From Arthrobacter sp. SDTb3-6 (GTDB lineage Bacteria > Actinomycetota > Actinomycetes > Actinomycetales > Micrococcaceae): a DNA stretch of 34,265 bases. Where the stretch lies: positions 1 to 34,265 of the forward strand of contig NZ_JAAMFN010000040.1 of the NCBI RefSeq assembly GCF_013376095.1. Direction: 5' to 3'. A program made the position numbers and the translations under genes. The notes below the pieces were generated by a model, which did not search any database, was not told where the DNA came from, and saw only the letters and a program-made list of their open reading frames with translations. The number at the start of each line of letters is the position of its first letter. The first letter of the stretch is position 1. Positions 24,827 to 32,938 of this stretch are shown here, piece after piece.

Positions 24827-25930
24827 ATGACCGCATTTGCCGCCACCCCCAAGGAATCAACGGCCGTTGAACAGGACGCGTTCGTCGCAGCGGTGGCCGT
24901 GAAACTGAAGGATTTCCTGGCTGAAAAGAGCGCCCTGTTGGCAGGCATCTCCCCCGATTCCCTGGTCCTTGTTGATTCAATCGCAGCCCTGGCCACGGGC
25001 GGCAAGCGCATGCGCGCGCTCCTTTGCTATTGGGGCTGGCGTGGAGCCGGCGGGGCCCCGGACGCGGCTGAAGTCATCATGGCAGGTGCCGCGCTGGAGC
25101 TGTTCCAGGCCGCCGCACTCATCCACGACGACATCATCGACCGTTCGGACACGCGCCGCGGCGGCCCCAGCGTGCACCGCCAGTTCGGCACCCTCCATGC
25201 CGCGAACGGCTGGTCGCTGGATGAGGAGCGGTTCGGCCACGCGGCCGCGATCCTCGCCGGGGACCTGTGCCTTTCCTTCAGCGAGGAGATGTTTGCCGCC
25301 ATCGGCACGGGCCCGGACAGCCGCGCACGCGCCGTCTTCAACCTGATGCGCACCGAGGTCATGGCGGGGCAGTACCTGGACATCCTGGAGGAAGTTTCCG
25401 GACCGGCGAAGCCGCACAGCACCGCCGTCGCCCGGGCCGCGGCGATCATCCGCTTCAAGAGCGCCAAGTATTCCTCGGAGCATCCGCTGGTCCTCGGCGG
25501 GGCGCTGGCGGGAGCGTCCCCGGAACTCCTGGAGGGCTACAGCGCCTTCGCACTGCCCCTGGGCGAGGCCTTCCAGTTGCGCGACGACGTCCTGGGGGTG
25601 TTCGGGGACCCTGCACAGACCGGCAAGCCGGCCGGCGACGATCTCCGGGAGGGAAAGCGCACCGTGCTGGTTGGCCTGACCATTGACGCGGCGGGCGAAA
25701 CTGACCGGGAATTTGTTGACAGCCATCTGGGCCGCCAGGACCTCAGCGACGCAGAAATCGACAAGCTGTGCTCGATCATCGTCGGCTCCGGCGCCTTGGC
25801 GGGGACCGAGGCGATGATCTCCGAACTCAGTGCCAGCGCCTTCGCCGCCCTGGACGGACTGCCCATCGACGACGAAGTTTCGGCAGCGTTGTCCGCCCTG
25901 GGCCGCGGGGCGGTCTCCCGCACGTCCTAG
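24827..25930 (+). CDS. Polyprenyl diphosphate synthase (IdsA-type, trans)
   Basis: Members condense isopentenyl diphosphate with allylic diphosphates to form geranylgeranyl-type or longer chains for carotenoids, quinones or lipid carriers. The 367-residue product has GGKRMR (58-63), the first Asp-rich motif DDIID (101-105), RRGGPSVH, and the second Asp-rich region LRDDVLGVFGD (251-261). FQ and GKR motifs flank it. The ATG at 24827 has AAGGA nine bases upstream. A longer frame from 24722 overlaps the lipoprotein gene and is rejected. Chain length is not certain from sequence. In Mycobacterium tuberculosis idsA2 occupies the equivalent place near Rv2175c. It is convergent with the next gene across 18 bases. 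Confidence 0.92.
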   Translation: MTAFAATPKESTAVEQDAFVAAVAVKLKDFLAEKSALLAGISPDSLVLVDSIAALATGGKRMRALLCYWGWRGAGGAPDAAEVIMAGAALELFQAAALIHDDIIDRSDTRRGGPSVHRQFGTLHAANGWSLDEERFGHAAAILAGDLCLSFSEEMFAAIGTGPDSRARAVFNLMRTEVMAGQYLDILEEVSGPAKPHSTAVARAAAIIRFKSAKYSSEHPLVLGGALAGASPELLEGYSAFALPLGEAFQLRDDVLGVFGDPAQTGKPAGDDLREGKRTVLVGLTIDAAGETDREFVDSHLGRQDLSDAEIDKLCSIIVGSGALAGTEAMISELSASAFAALDGLPIDDEVSAALSALGRGAVSRTS

Positions 25931-25934
25931 CGGC

Positions 25935-25948
25935 CAGGGCGGGCCCTG
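25935..25948. terminator. Short symmetric hairpin between convergent genes
   Basis: CAGGGC and GCCCTG form a 6-bp palindromic stem in the 18-base gap between the polyprenyl synthase and Rv2175c-type genes. It could act in both directions, but it is short and has no U-tract. Confidence 0.4.
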
Positions 25949-26302
25949 CTACCAGCCGAGGGCTGCGGCCCGGCGGCGGATTTCGGTTTTGCGTCCCTCG
26001 TGCAGGGCGTCGATGGGCCGCCCCGGCAGTGAATCGTCGGCAGTGAACAGCCAGGTGATGGCTTCCTCGTCGTCGAACCCGGCGTCGTGAAGGACCGTGA
26101 TGGTGCCGCGCAGGCTCTCGATGATGTGGTCGTCGATGAAGAATTCGGCCGGCACGGCGCGGATCGAGCGCTCGCCCACACGGGCCGCCAGCAGGGATCC
26201 GTCCTTCACGAGGGCGTGGACTTTGGTGATGGAGACATCCAGCTTGGCCGCGACATCGGGCAGGGGCAACCATTCACTGACTACATTTTCAACTTTACTC
26301 AC
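25949..26302 (-). CDS. Rv2175c-type helix-turn-helix DNA-binding protein
   Basis: The 117-residue protein matches the Rv2175c family: a winged helix-turn-helix half (about 10-45: WLPLPDVAAKLDVSITKVHALVKDG) and a C-terminal half with VPAEFF, HIIESLRGTITVLHDAGFDDEEAITWLFT and GRPIDALHEGRKTEIRRRA. In Mycobacterium tuberculosis Rv2175c binds DNA and is phosphorylated by PknL, encoded next to it. Here a kinase gene also lies nearby, with a cell wall hydrolase gene between. The GTG at 26302 is chosen because it gives the family N terminus (MSKVENVVSEW). The frame runs far upstream to 26521 through low-similarity sequence. No strong ribosome site is seen. The DNA target is unknown. Confidence 0.9.
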   Translation of the reverse strand: MSKVENVVSEWLPLPDVAAKLDVSITKVHALVKDGSLLAARVGERSIRAVPAEFFIDDHIIESLRGTITVLHDAGFDDEEAITWLFTADDSLPGRPIDALHEGRKTEIRRRAAALGW

Positions 26303-26509
26303 GTGTCCAAGGTTCCCACAGGAACGACCCGTCCGCACACCGGCGGGCACCGGCGCCACGGGCCGGCGGCAAATTACACATCTGTGGTTTAGCCAGTTTA
26401 CGCCCGGGGCACTGCTTGCTGAGCGGTTTTGGTGTAAATTCACATTAGTCACACAAGTAACATCATCATCATGAGCACCAATCGTCACGGAAACCAGAGG
26501 ATCACACCC
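26303..26509. promoter_or_regulatory. Divergent regulatory region, Rv2175c-type gene and LysM hydrolase
   Basis: The 207 bases between two outward-facing genes turn AT-rich at about 26365-26470. Related elements are GTGTAATTTG on the minus strand (about 26378-26369) and GTGTAAATTCACA on the plus strand (about 26431-26443), the latter nearly palindromic. I could not fix a -35/-10 pair, and I saw no sequence matching a ydaO-type c-di-AMP riboswitch. Confidence 0.4.
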
Positions 26510-28060
26510 ATGACTTCCCAACGTCCCTCCCGGCCCGCGCCCTCAAGCGGCAGGCAGCTGGCGGCTGTTGCCACGGCCGCCATTCCGGTGGTGATGCTTT
26601 CATCGCTGGCGCTGGCCCAGCCCGCCTCGGCGGCCGCTGTCCCGGCCGGCCCCAAAATCCTTCCCTCCGCAGTGACCCACGGCGGGCTTGCCACGGCAGT
26701 CCAGTCCGGACCGAAGGCGGCAGGGATCCCCGCCTCCGTGGTGGCCGGGTCCATTCCGACGCGGATCGCACCGCAGGCCCCTGCGGCGAAGACCTACAAG
26801 GTTGTCCCCGGCGACACCATTTCCGCCATTGCCGCCCGCCACGGGCTGTCCACGAACGCCGTGCTGGCGCTGAACAGGCTCAGCGCCACGAGCATCATCT
26901 ACCCGGGCCAGCTGATCAAGGTCAGCGGCGGCGCCGCTGCCCCGGCACGGGCCAAGGCCGCGCCCAAGGCATCCACCTACACCGTCAGGGCAGGCGACAC
27001 CATCAGCGGCATTGCCGCAAGGCATGGATTGTCCACGGCCTCCGTCCTCTCAGCCAACGGCATGAACAACTCCACCGTCATCTTCCCGGGCCAGACCATC
27101 AAGCTCAGCAAGTCCGCTGCCCCGGCCAAGGCTGCCCCGGCCAAGGCCGCGCCCGCCAAGGCCGCCCGGCCGGCGTCGTCCGCGGCCAGCTACGTGGTCA
27201 AGTCCGGTGACACCCTCTCGGGCATCGCCGCCCGGCACGGGGTGTCCCTGGCATCGGTGATGAGCGCCAACGGCATGAACAACGCCACCGTCATCTACCC
27301 CGGCCAGACCATCAAGCTCGCCAAGTCTGCGCCGGCCCCGGCGGCAGCTCCGGCCAGGGCCTCCAGCACCACGCCGGCGTCGTACGGCAGGTACGTCATC
27401 AAGTCCGGTGACACTCTCTCCGGCATTGCCGCCCGGCACGGCGTCCCACTGAAGTCGCTCGCCTCCGCCAATGGGATTTCGGTCAACGGCATCATCTATG
27501 CCGGGAAGACACTTTCCATCCCCGGCGTCAGTGCGGCATCCAGTTCCATCACGCCGATCAAGCCGGCGGTCCCCAAGGTGCCCAACACGTTCCTGCACTA
27601 CACGTACCCGGCCGCCGTGGTGGCCGATGCCAACAAGAACCTGCAGGCCCTGCTCGCCGCACCCGTGCCGTCGCAGGCACAGATGAAGGAAATGGTGGCC
27701 CGGACCGCTGCCAGCATGGGCGTGGACCCGTCGCTGGCCATGGCGTTCGCCTACCAGGAATCCGGCTTCAACCAGCAGGTGGTCTCGCCCGCCAACGCCA
27801 TCGGCACCATGCAGGTCATCCCCGACGCCGGCGACTGGGCGTCCGGGATGGTGGGGCGCAAGCTGAACCTGCTCGACCCGCAGGACAATGTCACGGCGGG
27901 CGTCGCCATCATCAGGGCGCTCCTGAAGGACGCCAAGACGGAGGACCTGGCGATTGCCGGGTACTACCAGGGGCAATATTCCGTCAGCGTCCACGGCATG
28001 TTCGCGGACACCAAGGCCTACGTGGCGAGCGTGAAGGCCAACCGGAAACTTTTCCGCTGA
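26510..28060 (+). CDS. Secreted LysM lytic transglycosylase
   Basis: The 516-residue protein has a signal peptide (about 1-42, ending in ASA-type residues) and four LysM peptidoglycan-binding repeats (about 95-139, 156-200, 227-271, 294-339), each with GDT(I/L)S and IAARHG. A C-terminal lysozyme-like SLT domain (about 392-505) follows, with the catalytic Glu in YQESGFN (E417) and the AIGTMQV motif. It should bind and cut cell wall glycan outside the cell. The linkers are Ala/Lys/Pro-rich, including repeated AKAAP (about 205-219). Start: the ATG at 26510 follows AGAGGA by eight bases; the frame opens at an ATG at 26471 with no ribosome site. It is followed by a strong hairpin. Confidence 0.93.
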   Translation: MTSQRPSRPAPSSGRQLAAVATAAIPVVMLSSLALAQPASAAAVPAGPKILPSAVTHGGLATAVQSGPKAAGIPASVVAGSIPTRIAPQAPAAKTYKVVPGDTISAIAARHGLSTNAVLALNRLSATSIIYPGQLIKVSGGAAAPARAKAAPKASTYTVRAGDTISGIAARHGLSTASVLSANGMNNSTVIFPGQTIKLSKSAAPAKAAPAKAAPAKAARPASSAASYVVKSGDTLSGIAARHGVSLASVMSANGMNNATVIYPGQTIKLAKSAPAPAAAPARASSTTPASYGRYVIKSGDTLSGIAARHGVPLKSLASANGISVNGIIYAGKTLSIPGVSAASSSITPIKPAVPKVPNTFLHYTYPAAVVADANKNLQALLAAPVPSQAQMKEMVARTAASMGVDPSLAMAFAYQESGFNQQVVSPANAIGTMQVIPDAGDWASGMVGRKLNLLDPQDNVTAGVAIIRALLKDAKTEDLAIAGYYQGQYSVSVHGMFADTKAYVASVKANRKLFR

Positions 28061-28082
28061 TCCACTGCTTCCATGCAGGGCC

Positions 28083-28115
28083 GGGGGCCGCCAGCGAGTG
28101 TTGCTGGCGGCCCCC
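28083..28115 (+). terminator. 13-bp hairpin after the LysM hydrolase gene
   Basis: GGGGGCCGCCAGC (28083-28095) and its exact complement (28103-28115) enclose a 7-base loop, followed by CTTCGTTTC. It lies 22 bases past the stop and only 27 bases before the kinase start, so it should separate the two transcripts. Confidence 0.8.
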
Positions 28116-28130
28116 CTTCGTTTCACCCAA

Positions 28131-28136
28131 TAAGAT
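28131..28136 (+). promoter_or_regulatory. Candidate -10 of a leaderless kinase promoter
   Basis: TAAGAT fits the TANNNT -10 pattern and lies six bases before the GTG start of the kinase, directly after the terminator stem. No -35 is evident. The AAGG that abuts the GTG is too close to work as a ribosome site. Confidence 0.5.
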
Positions 28137-28142
28137 CGAAGG

Positions 28143-30233
28143 GTGCAAGACGAGCCGTTTGATGCCCTGATCGGGACCACAGTTGACGACCGCTACCTGG
28201 TGCTGGCCAAGGTGGCCCGCGGAGGCATGTCCACCGTCTACCTGGCCAAGGACGTCCGCCTCAACCGCAACATCGCACTCAAAATCCTGCACCCGCACCT
28301 GGCCACCGACAACGCCTTCCTCGAACGCCTGCAACGTGAGGCGTGGAGCGCGGCCAGCCTGTCCCACCCCCACGTCGTGCAGATCCATGACCACGGCGTC
28401 GGCGCGGAGCATGCCTACCTGGTGCTGGAGTACATAGACGGCCACACCCTGCGGGAGGTCATCAATGCCACGGCACCGCTGACCGCCGGGGCGGCGCTGG
28501 AACTACTGGACCCGATCGTTGAGGGGCTGGCCGCTGCCCACGCCGCAGGGCTCGTGCACCGGGACGTGAAACCTGAAAATGTGCTGGTCTCGCGCAGCGG
28601 CTGGGTAAAAATCGGCGACTTTGGCCTGTCCCGCGCCGTCACGACCACAACGAACACGGCAACCTTGATGGGCACCGTGGGCTACATCGCCCCCGAACTG
28701 GTCAACGGCGGCGGCGGGGACGCCCGCAGCGACATTTATTCCGCCGGCATCATGCTGTACGAGCTCCTCACGGGCCAGCAGCCCTTTCACGGCCAGGTGC
28801 CCATCGCCGTGGCCATGCAGCACGTGCGCGACGACGTGCCGGCACCTTCCGCCGCCGTGCCGGGGCTCCCGGCGGAGATGGACGAGCTGGTGCGCTACAT
28901 GACCGAAAAGGACCCGGACAACCGGCCGGCCAACGGTGCCTCGCTCTTGGAGGACCTGCGCCACATCCGCCGCACGCTGACGCCGGAACAGCTTGCCGCC
29001 GGCGGAATCGGCGCGGGATCCCGCCCCCTGCCCCCGGGCGCGGTGACCGAGGCCCTGGCCCCGCCCTACGGCAGCCCGGGCAACGAGACCGCCGTCATCG
29101 CCGCACCGGCAAACCCCACGAGTGTGCTTCCGTCCCCCGGCAGGTTGTATGTCGACGAGAACGGCCGTCCGTCAGCCTATGCCACGCCCAACATGACGAT
29201 GGCGCTGGAGCCGGGGGCCGGCGTCGGCCGGAACGCAGCCGGGACGGGCGGGCAGGCGCCTTCCAAGCGGTCCGTGCGCATGGCAGCCCGGGAGCGCGCC
29301 CGGACCGCCGCCCAGCCGATCGCCACCCTGGGCACGGCCCATCCACGGCGCCGGGCCACCCTCTGGATCCTGGTGGTGGCCCTGCTGGCGCTGCTGGTGG
29401 CCGCGGCAGGCTGGTTCCTGGGGATGGGTCCGGGCGCGCTGGCCACCGTGCCGGACGTCCACAACAAGACCGTGGCGCAGGCGCAGGCACTGATCCAGGC
29501 CCGCGGGTTCCAGCTGGCCGCAACGTCGGAGGTCTTCAACGAAAAGACCGCCGCCGGACTGGCCGTGGACACGGACCCCACGGGAGGGACCGAACAGCGC
29601 AAATTCCAGGGCGTGACGATCCTGGTTTCCAAGGGTCCCGTCCTGTACCCCGTGCCGGCCCTTGCCGGCAAAACGCTCGCCGCGGCCCAGGCGGCGCTCT
29701 CGGCGGGCCACCTCGCGACGGGCACCGTGACGGAGGCATACGACGAAAAGGGCGCAGCCGGCACCGTCGTCAGCCAGAATCCGGCCTCCGGCACACAATT
29801 CCGGGGCAACACCAAGGTGGACATCGTGGTTTCCAAGGGCCCCAGGCCGATCCCGGTGCCGTCCGTCGTGGGCAGGCCCGCCGCCGCGGCACAGGCCGCG
29901 CTCAAGGAACTTGGCCTCGTGCCCGCCGTCGCGGCGGGGCAGGTCTACAGCACCACCGTCCCTGCCGGCTCCGTTGCCGCCCAATCGCCCGCCGGCGGCA
30001 ACCTCACCGCCGGGGGCACGGTCACCGTGACCCTTTCCAAGGGCCCCAAAATGGTTGAGGTGCCCGATGTGGTGGGCAGGCAGCTGGACGACGCCCGCTC
30101 CCGGCTCGAGGCCCGCGGCTTCACCGTGAAGGTGGAAAAGCTGTTTGGCGGCTTCTTCGGCACGGTGCGCTTCCAGGACCCGCAGGGCGGGAAGGCCCCC
30201 GAAGGCAGCACGGTCACCCTGCAGGTCATCTGA
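28143..30233 (+). CDS. Membrane Ser/Thr protein kinase with PASTA domains (PknL position)
   Basis: The 696-residue protein has an intracellular kinase domain (about 18-275): Gly-loop ARGGMSTVY (25-33), catalytic K47, HRDVKPEN (139-146, D141) and DFG (159-161). A Thr-rich activation loop (TTTTNTATLMGT) precedes APE. A Pro/Ala-rich juxtamembrane region (about 285-403), a membrane helix (about 405-427) and four extracellular PASTA domains (about 434-696) follow. PASTA domains bind muropeptides or lipid II in related kinases. The place between the Rv2175c-type gene and aroG equals that of pknL in Mycobacterium tuberculosis, whose product as I recall lacks PASTA domains. It starts with a GTG and is possibly leaderless. 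Likely substrates are envelope proteins such as DivIVA, FtsZ or the Rv2175c homologue; this is inference. Confidence 0.94.
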   Translation: MQDEPFDALIGTTVDDRYLVLAKVARGGMSTVYLAKDVRLNRNIALKILHPHLATDNAFLERLQREAWSAASLSHPHVVQIHDHGVGAEHAYLVLEYIDGHTLREVINATAPLTAGAALELLDPIVEGLAAAHAAGLVHRDVKPENVLVSRSGWVKIGDFGLSRAVTTTTNTATLMGTVGYIAPELVNGGGGDARSDIYSAGIMLYELLTGQQPFHGQVPIAVAMQHVRDDVPAPSAAVPGLPAEMDELVRYMTEKDPDNRPANGASLLEDLRHIRRTLTPEQLAAGGIGAGSRPLPPGAVTEALAPPYGSPGNETAVIAAPANPTSVLPSPGRLYVDENGRPSAYATPNMTMALEPGAGVGRNAAGTGGQAPSKRSVRMAARERARTAAQPIATLGTAHPRRRATLWILVVALLALLVAAAGWFLGMGPGALATVPDVHNKTVAQAQALIQARGFQLAATSEVFNEKTAAGLAVDTDPTGGTEQRKFQGVTILVSKGPVLYPVPALAGKTLAAAQAALSAGHLATGTVTEAYDEKGAAGTVVSQNPASGTQFRGNTKVDIVVSKGPRPIPVPSVVGRPAAAAQAALKELGLVPAVAAGQVYSTTVPAGSVAAQSPAGGNLTAGGTVTVTLSKGPKMVEVPDVVGRQLDDARSRLEARGFTVKVEKLFGGFFGTVRFQDPQGGKAPEGSTVTLQVI

Positions 30234-30246
30234 CCCGGCCGCCGGA

Positions 30247-30261
30247 GCCCGGCTGCCGGGC
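30247..30261. terminator. Short hairpin between convergent kinase and aroG
   Basis: GCCCGG, a CTG loop and CCGGGC lie in the 32-base gap between two convergent stop codons. It may terminate both transcripts, but the stem is only 6 bp. Confidence 0.4.
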
Positions 30262-30265
30262 GGTG

Positions 30266-31675
30266 CTACTTGCTTTGGCTCAGCGCCCCCGCCACGAGGA
30301 AGGCCATCTCGAGCGACTGCTTGTGGTTCAGGCGGGGGTCGCACACGGATTCGTAGCCGGTCAGGAACGCTTCCTGGTCGATGGGGTCGGCGCCGCCGAG
30401 GCACTCGGCCACGTCGTCGCCGGTCATCTCCACGTGCAGGCCGCCGGGGAAGGTGCCCAGTGCCTGGTGGACCTCGAAGAAGCCGCGGACCTCGTCGATG
30501 ACGTCGTCGAAGTTGCGCGTCTTGTAGCCGTTGGGCGAGGTGACGGTGTTGCCGTGCATGGGGTCGGTGACCCAGAGGACCTGGGCGCCGGAGGCGGTGA
30601 CCTTCTCCACGAGGTTCGGCAGCTTCTCGCGAATGTTCGTGGCGCCCATGCGGGTGATGAACGTCAGGCGGCCGGGCTCGCGGTTCGGGTCCAGTTTCTC
30701 GATCAGGCGCAGCGCGTCGTCCGGGGAGGTGGTGGGGCCGAGCTTGACGCCGATCGGGTTCCGGACGCGGGAGAGGAAGTCCACGTGCGCCTGCTCCAGG
30801 TCGCGGGTCCGCTCGCCGATCCACAGGAAGTGTGCCGAGGTGTCATAGGGGGTTCCGGTGCGGGAGTCGATGCGGGTCAATGCACGTTCGTAATCGAGCA
30901 GCAGGGCCTCGTGGCTGGCAAAGAATTCCACCGTCTTCAGCGCCTCGAAGTCGGCACCGCAGGAGGCCATGAACTTGATGGCCCGGTCGATGTCCTTGGC
31001 CAGCTTCTCGTACCGGCTGTGCGCCGGGTTGGAGGTGAAGCCGCGGTTCCATTCGTGGACCAGCCGGAGGTCGGCGAAGCCGCCCTGGGTGAACGCCCTG
31101 ATCAGGTTCAGCGTCGACGCGGAGGTGTGGTAGGCCTTGAGCATGCGCGAGGCGTCATGCCTGCGCGACTCGGGCGTGAATTCAAAGCCGTTGACAATGT
31201 CGCCGCGATAGGCCGGCAGGGTCACGCCGTCGCGGGTTTCGTCGTTGGATGAGCGCGGCTTGGCAAACTGGCCGGCCATGCGTCCCATTTTGATGACGGG
31301 CAGCTGGGCACCGTAGGTGAGCACCACCGCCATCTGCAGGATCGTCTTGACGCGCGAGCTGATCCGGTCGGCCGTGGCGGCCTCAAAGGTCTCGGCGCAG
31401 TCGCCGCCCTGCAGCAGGAACGCCTTGCCCTGCGCGGCCTTGGCCAGGCGGGAACGCAGTACATCGACCTCGCCGGCAAACACGAGCGGCGGCAGCGAGG
31501 AGAGCTCCTTCACGCTGGCGGAAAACACCTCGGGGTCGGCCCAGGTGGGCTGTTGCGCGATGGGCAGTTCACGCCAATCGTCAAGGCCGGGATACACGGC
31601 AGCGCCGGGGAGGGACATGCCGGGAACGGACATGGCGGCGGGTGTGGGCGCTACGGGGGCATTTAGCTCAGTCAC
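30266..31675 (-). CDS. aroG: Class II 3-deoxy-7-phosphoheptulonate (DAHP) synthase
   Basis: DAHP synthase joins phosphoenolpyruvate and erythrose 4-phosphate in the first step of the shikimate pathway. The 469-residue protein belongs to the plant-like class II family: LQGGDCAETFE (88-98, with the metal-binding C93), VIKMGRMAGQFAKPRS, the RGDIVNGF segment, HEWNRGF, IGERTR, GVKLGPTTSPDD, WVTDPMHGNT and GGLHVEMTG. The N-terminal region of about 35 residues is variable. The start GTG at 31675 has GAGGG directly against it and TAGTCT six bases upstream, so a leaderless transcript is likely; an internal ATG at codon 15 lacks a ribosome site. In Mycobacterium tuberculosis aroG lies at the same place near pknL. 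No aromatic amino acid attenuator was seen. Confidence 0.95.
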   Translation of the reverse strand: MTELNAPVAPTPAAMSVPGMSLPGAAVYPGLDDWRELPIAQQPTWADPEVFSASVKELSSLPPLVFAGEVDVLRSRLAKAAQGKAFLLQGGDCAETFEAATADRISSRVKTILQMAVVLTYGAQLPVIKMGRMAGQFAKPRSSNDETRDGVTLPAYRGDIVNGFEFTPESRRHDASRMLKAYHTSASTLNLIRAFTQGGFADLRLVHEWNRGFTSNPAHSRYEKLAKDIDRAIKFMASCGADFEALKTVEFFASHEALLLDYERALTRIDSRTGTPYDTSAHFLWIGERTRDLEQAHVDFLSRVRNPIGVKLGPTTSPDDALRLIEKLDPNREPGRLTFITRMGATNIREKLPNLVEKVTASGAQVLWVTDPMHGNTVTSPNGYKTRNFDDVIDEVRGFFEVHQALGTFPGGLHVEMTGDDVAECLGGADPIDQEAFLTGYESVCDPRLNHKQSLEMAFLVAGALSQSK

Positions 31676-31681
31676 CCCTCA

Positions 31682-31687
31682 AGACTA
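31682..31687 (-). promoter_or_regulatory. Candidate -10 of a leaderless aroG promoter
   Basis: TAGTCT on the minus strand fits TANNNT and lies six bases before the GTG of aroG, the same geometry as at the kinase gene. No -35 is evident. Confidence 0.45.
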
Positions 31688-31769
31688 ACCCCCTGCGCAA
31701 CTGCCGCGGGAACCTGTCCGAGTCATGAGATGCGACGGCCTTTCCGTGCGCACTCCCCTCCGCTTGGGC

Positions 31770-32780
31770 CTACCGTGGCGCTGTTTCCGGCGGAATTTCG
31801 CCCGGATCCGGTTGGTTCACGGCATCGGCCCCTCCTGCCGCCGGCAAAGGGTCCGCCAGGATGCCATCCGCCGTAACGTCATCGGCCGTAACGTCTTCCG
31901 CAATAATGCGCGGACGCTTCGGCCCGGCCTTGGCGCCGATCACGGTCACGGTCCCCGGGGCCACGGTCTCAGAGGGGTCGATGCGGACGGCGTCCGCGGC
32001 TTTCGCGCCGTCCTCCGGGGCGGCCGCTGCCTGGCCCGGCGCCTTGGGTTCAGCGCCGGACTTGGCACCGGCCTTGGCGCCGGCAGTCCTGCCGGCCTTT
32101 TCCGCCGCAATCCGGTCCTTGACGGTGCTGGCGTAGGAATCGACGTATTCCTGTCCGGAAATGCGCATCAGCTCATACATGATCTCGTCCGTCACGGAGC
32201 GTTGGACAAAGCGGTCGTCGTGCAGGCCCTGGTAGCGGCTGAAGTCCAGGGGTTCGCCAAAGATGACACCCAGGCGGCGGATGTTGGGGATGCGCCGGCC
32301 AATGGGCTGGACCTTGTCGGTGCCGATCATGGCGACGGGGATCACGGGCACGTTGGCGGTCAGGACCAGCTTGGCCACCCCCACCTTCCCGCGGTACAGC
32401 CGGCCGTCGGGGCTGCGGGTTCCCTCGGGGTAAATGCCCAGCAGGCCGCCGTCCTTGAGGACTTCCACCCCGGTCTGCAGCGAGTTGGCGGAGGCCTTGC
32501 CGCCGGAGCGGTCCATGGGCAGCTGGTTGGTCAGCTTAAAGAAGGCAGCGGTCAGCCGGCCCTTGAGGCCGCGTCCGGTGAAGTAGTCACTCTTGGCCAG
32601 GAAGACGACGGGGCGCGGGACCATCAGGGGCATGAAGATGGAATCGGAAAAGGAAAGGTGGTTGCTGGCCAGCACGGCCGGGCCGTCCACCGGCAGGTTG
32701 TCCAGGCCCTTCGTCCAGGGGCGAAACAGGATTTTAAGCACCGGTCCGAGGAAGATCTTCTTGAGCACCCAATAAATCAC
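31770..32780 (-). CDS. PlsC-type 1-acylglycerol-3-phosphate acyltransferase
   Basis: The 336-residue protein contains the acyltransferase motifs NHLSFSD (40-46; H41 and D46 form the HX4D site), GIYPEGTRS (115-123; E119) and a later VIPVAMIGT block, so it probably acylates lysophosphatidate or a related lipid at the membrane. After about residue 225 comes a long Ala/Lys/Pro-rich tail with an imperfect repeat DVTADDVTADG. The tail has no known role. The GTG at 32780 follows AGAGGA by eight bases; the open frame to 32846 lacks support. A related gene (Rv2182c) lies near aroG in mycobacteria. Substrate specificity is not certain. Confidence 0.9.
   Translation of the reverse strand: MIYWVLKKIFLGPVLKILFRPWTKGLDNLPVDGPAVLASNHLSFSDSIFMPLMVPRPVVFLAKSDYFTGRGLKGRLTAAFFKLTNQLPMDRSGGKASANSLQTGVEVLKDGGLLGIYPEGTRSPDGRLYRGKVGVAKLVLTANVPVIPVAMIGTDKVQPIGRRIPNIRRLGVIFGEPLDFSRYQGLHDDRFVQRSVTDEIMYELMRISGQEYVDSYASTVKDRIAAEKAGRTAGAKAGAKSGAEPKAPGQAAAAPEDGAKAADAVRIDPSETVAPGTVTVIGAKAGPKRPRIIAEDVTADDVTADGILADPLPAAGGADAVNQPDPGEIPPETAPR
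31871..31900 (-). repeat. Two 15-bp tandem units in the acyltransferase tail
   Basis: CCGTAACGTCATCGG (31871-31885) is followed by a near copy (31886-31900, two mismatches). They encode the repeated Asp-Val-Thr-Ala-Asp in the disordered C terminus. Confidence 0.75.
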
Positions 32781-32932
32781 GGTAATAATCCTCTCCGGCG
32801 GGACCGGGTTCAGCCAGGCGTGCCCGATGCGTCCACCCGCACCCAACGTAACAACAGTAGTCTAGTAAGTGGGGCGCCATGGGTGGTGACGCGGATGCGT
32901 CGCACCTTTGGTGTCTGCCCGAAAATGGTGCC

Positions 32933-32938
32933 TATACT
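32933..32938 (+). promoter_or_regulatory. -10 element of the hydrolase promoter
   Basis: TATACT is a near-perfect -10, 28 bases before the ATG at 32967. No good -35 is at the usual distance; TTGGTG about 19 bases upstream is the best candidate. The remaining bases of this 186-base divergent gap, which also serves the acyltransferase gene, show no further clear signal. Confidence 0.55.

Noticed and set aside
26303-26509. c-di-AMP (ydaO-type) riboswitch ahead of the LysM hydrolase gene
   Set aside because: Such switches often precede actinobacterial wall hydrolases, but I could not find the conserved sequence blocks here.
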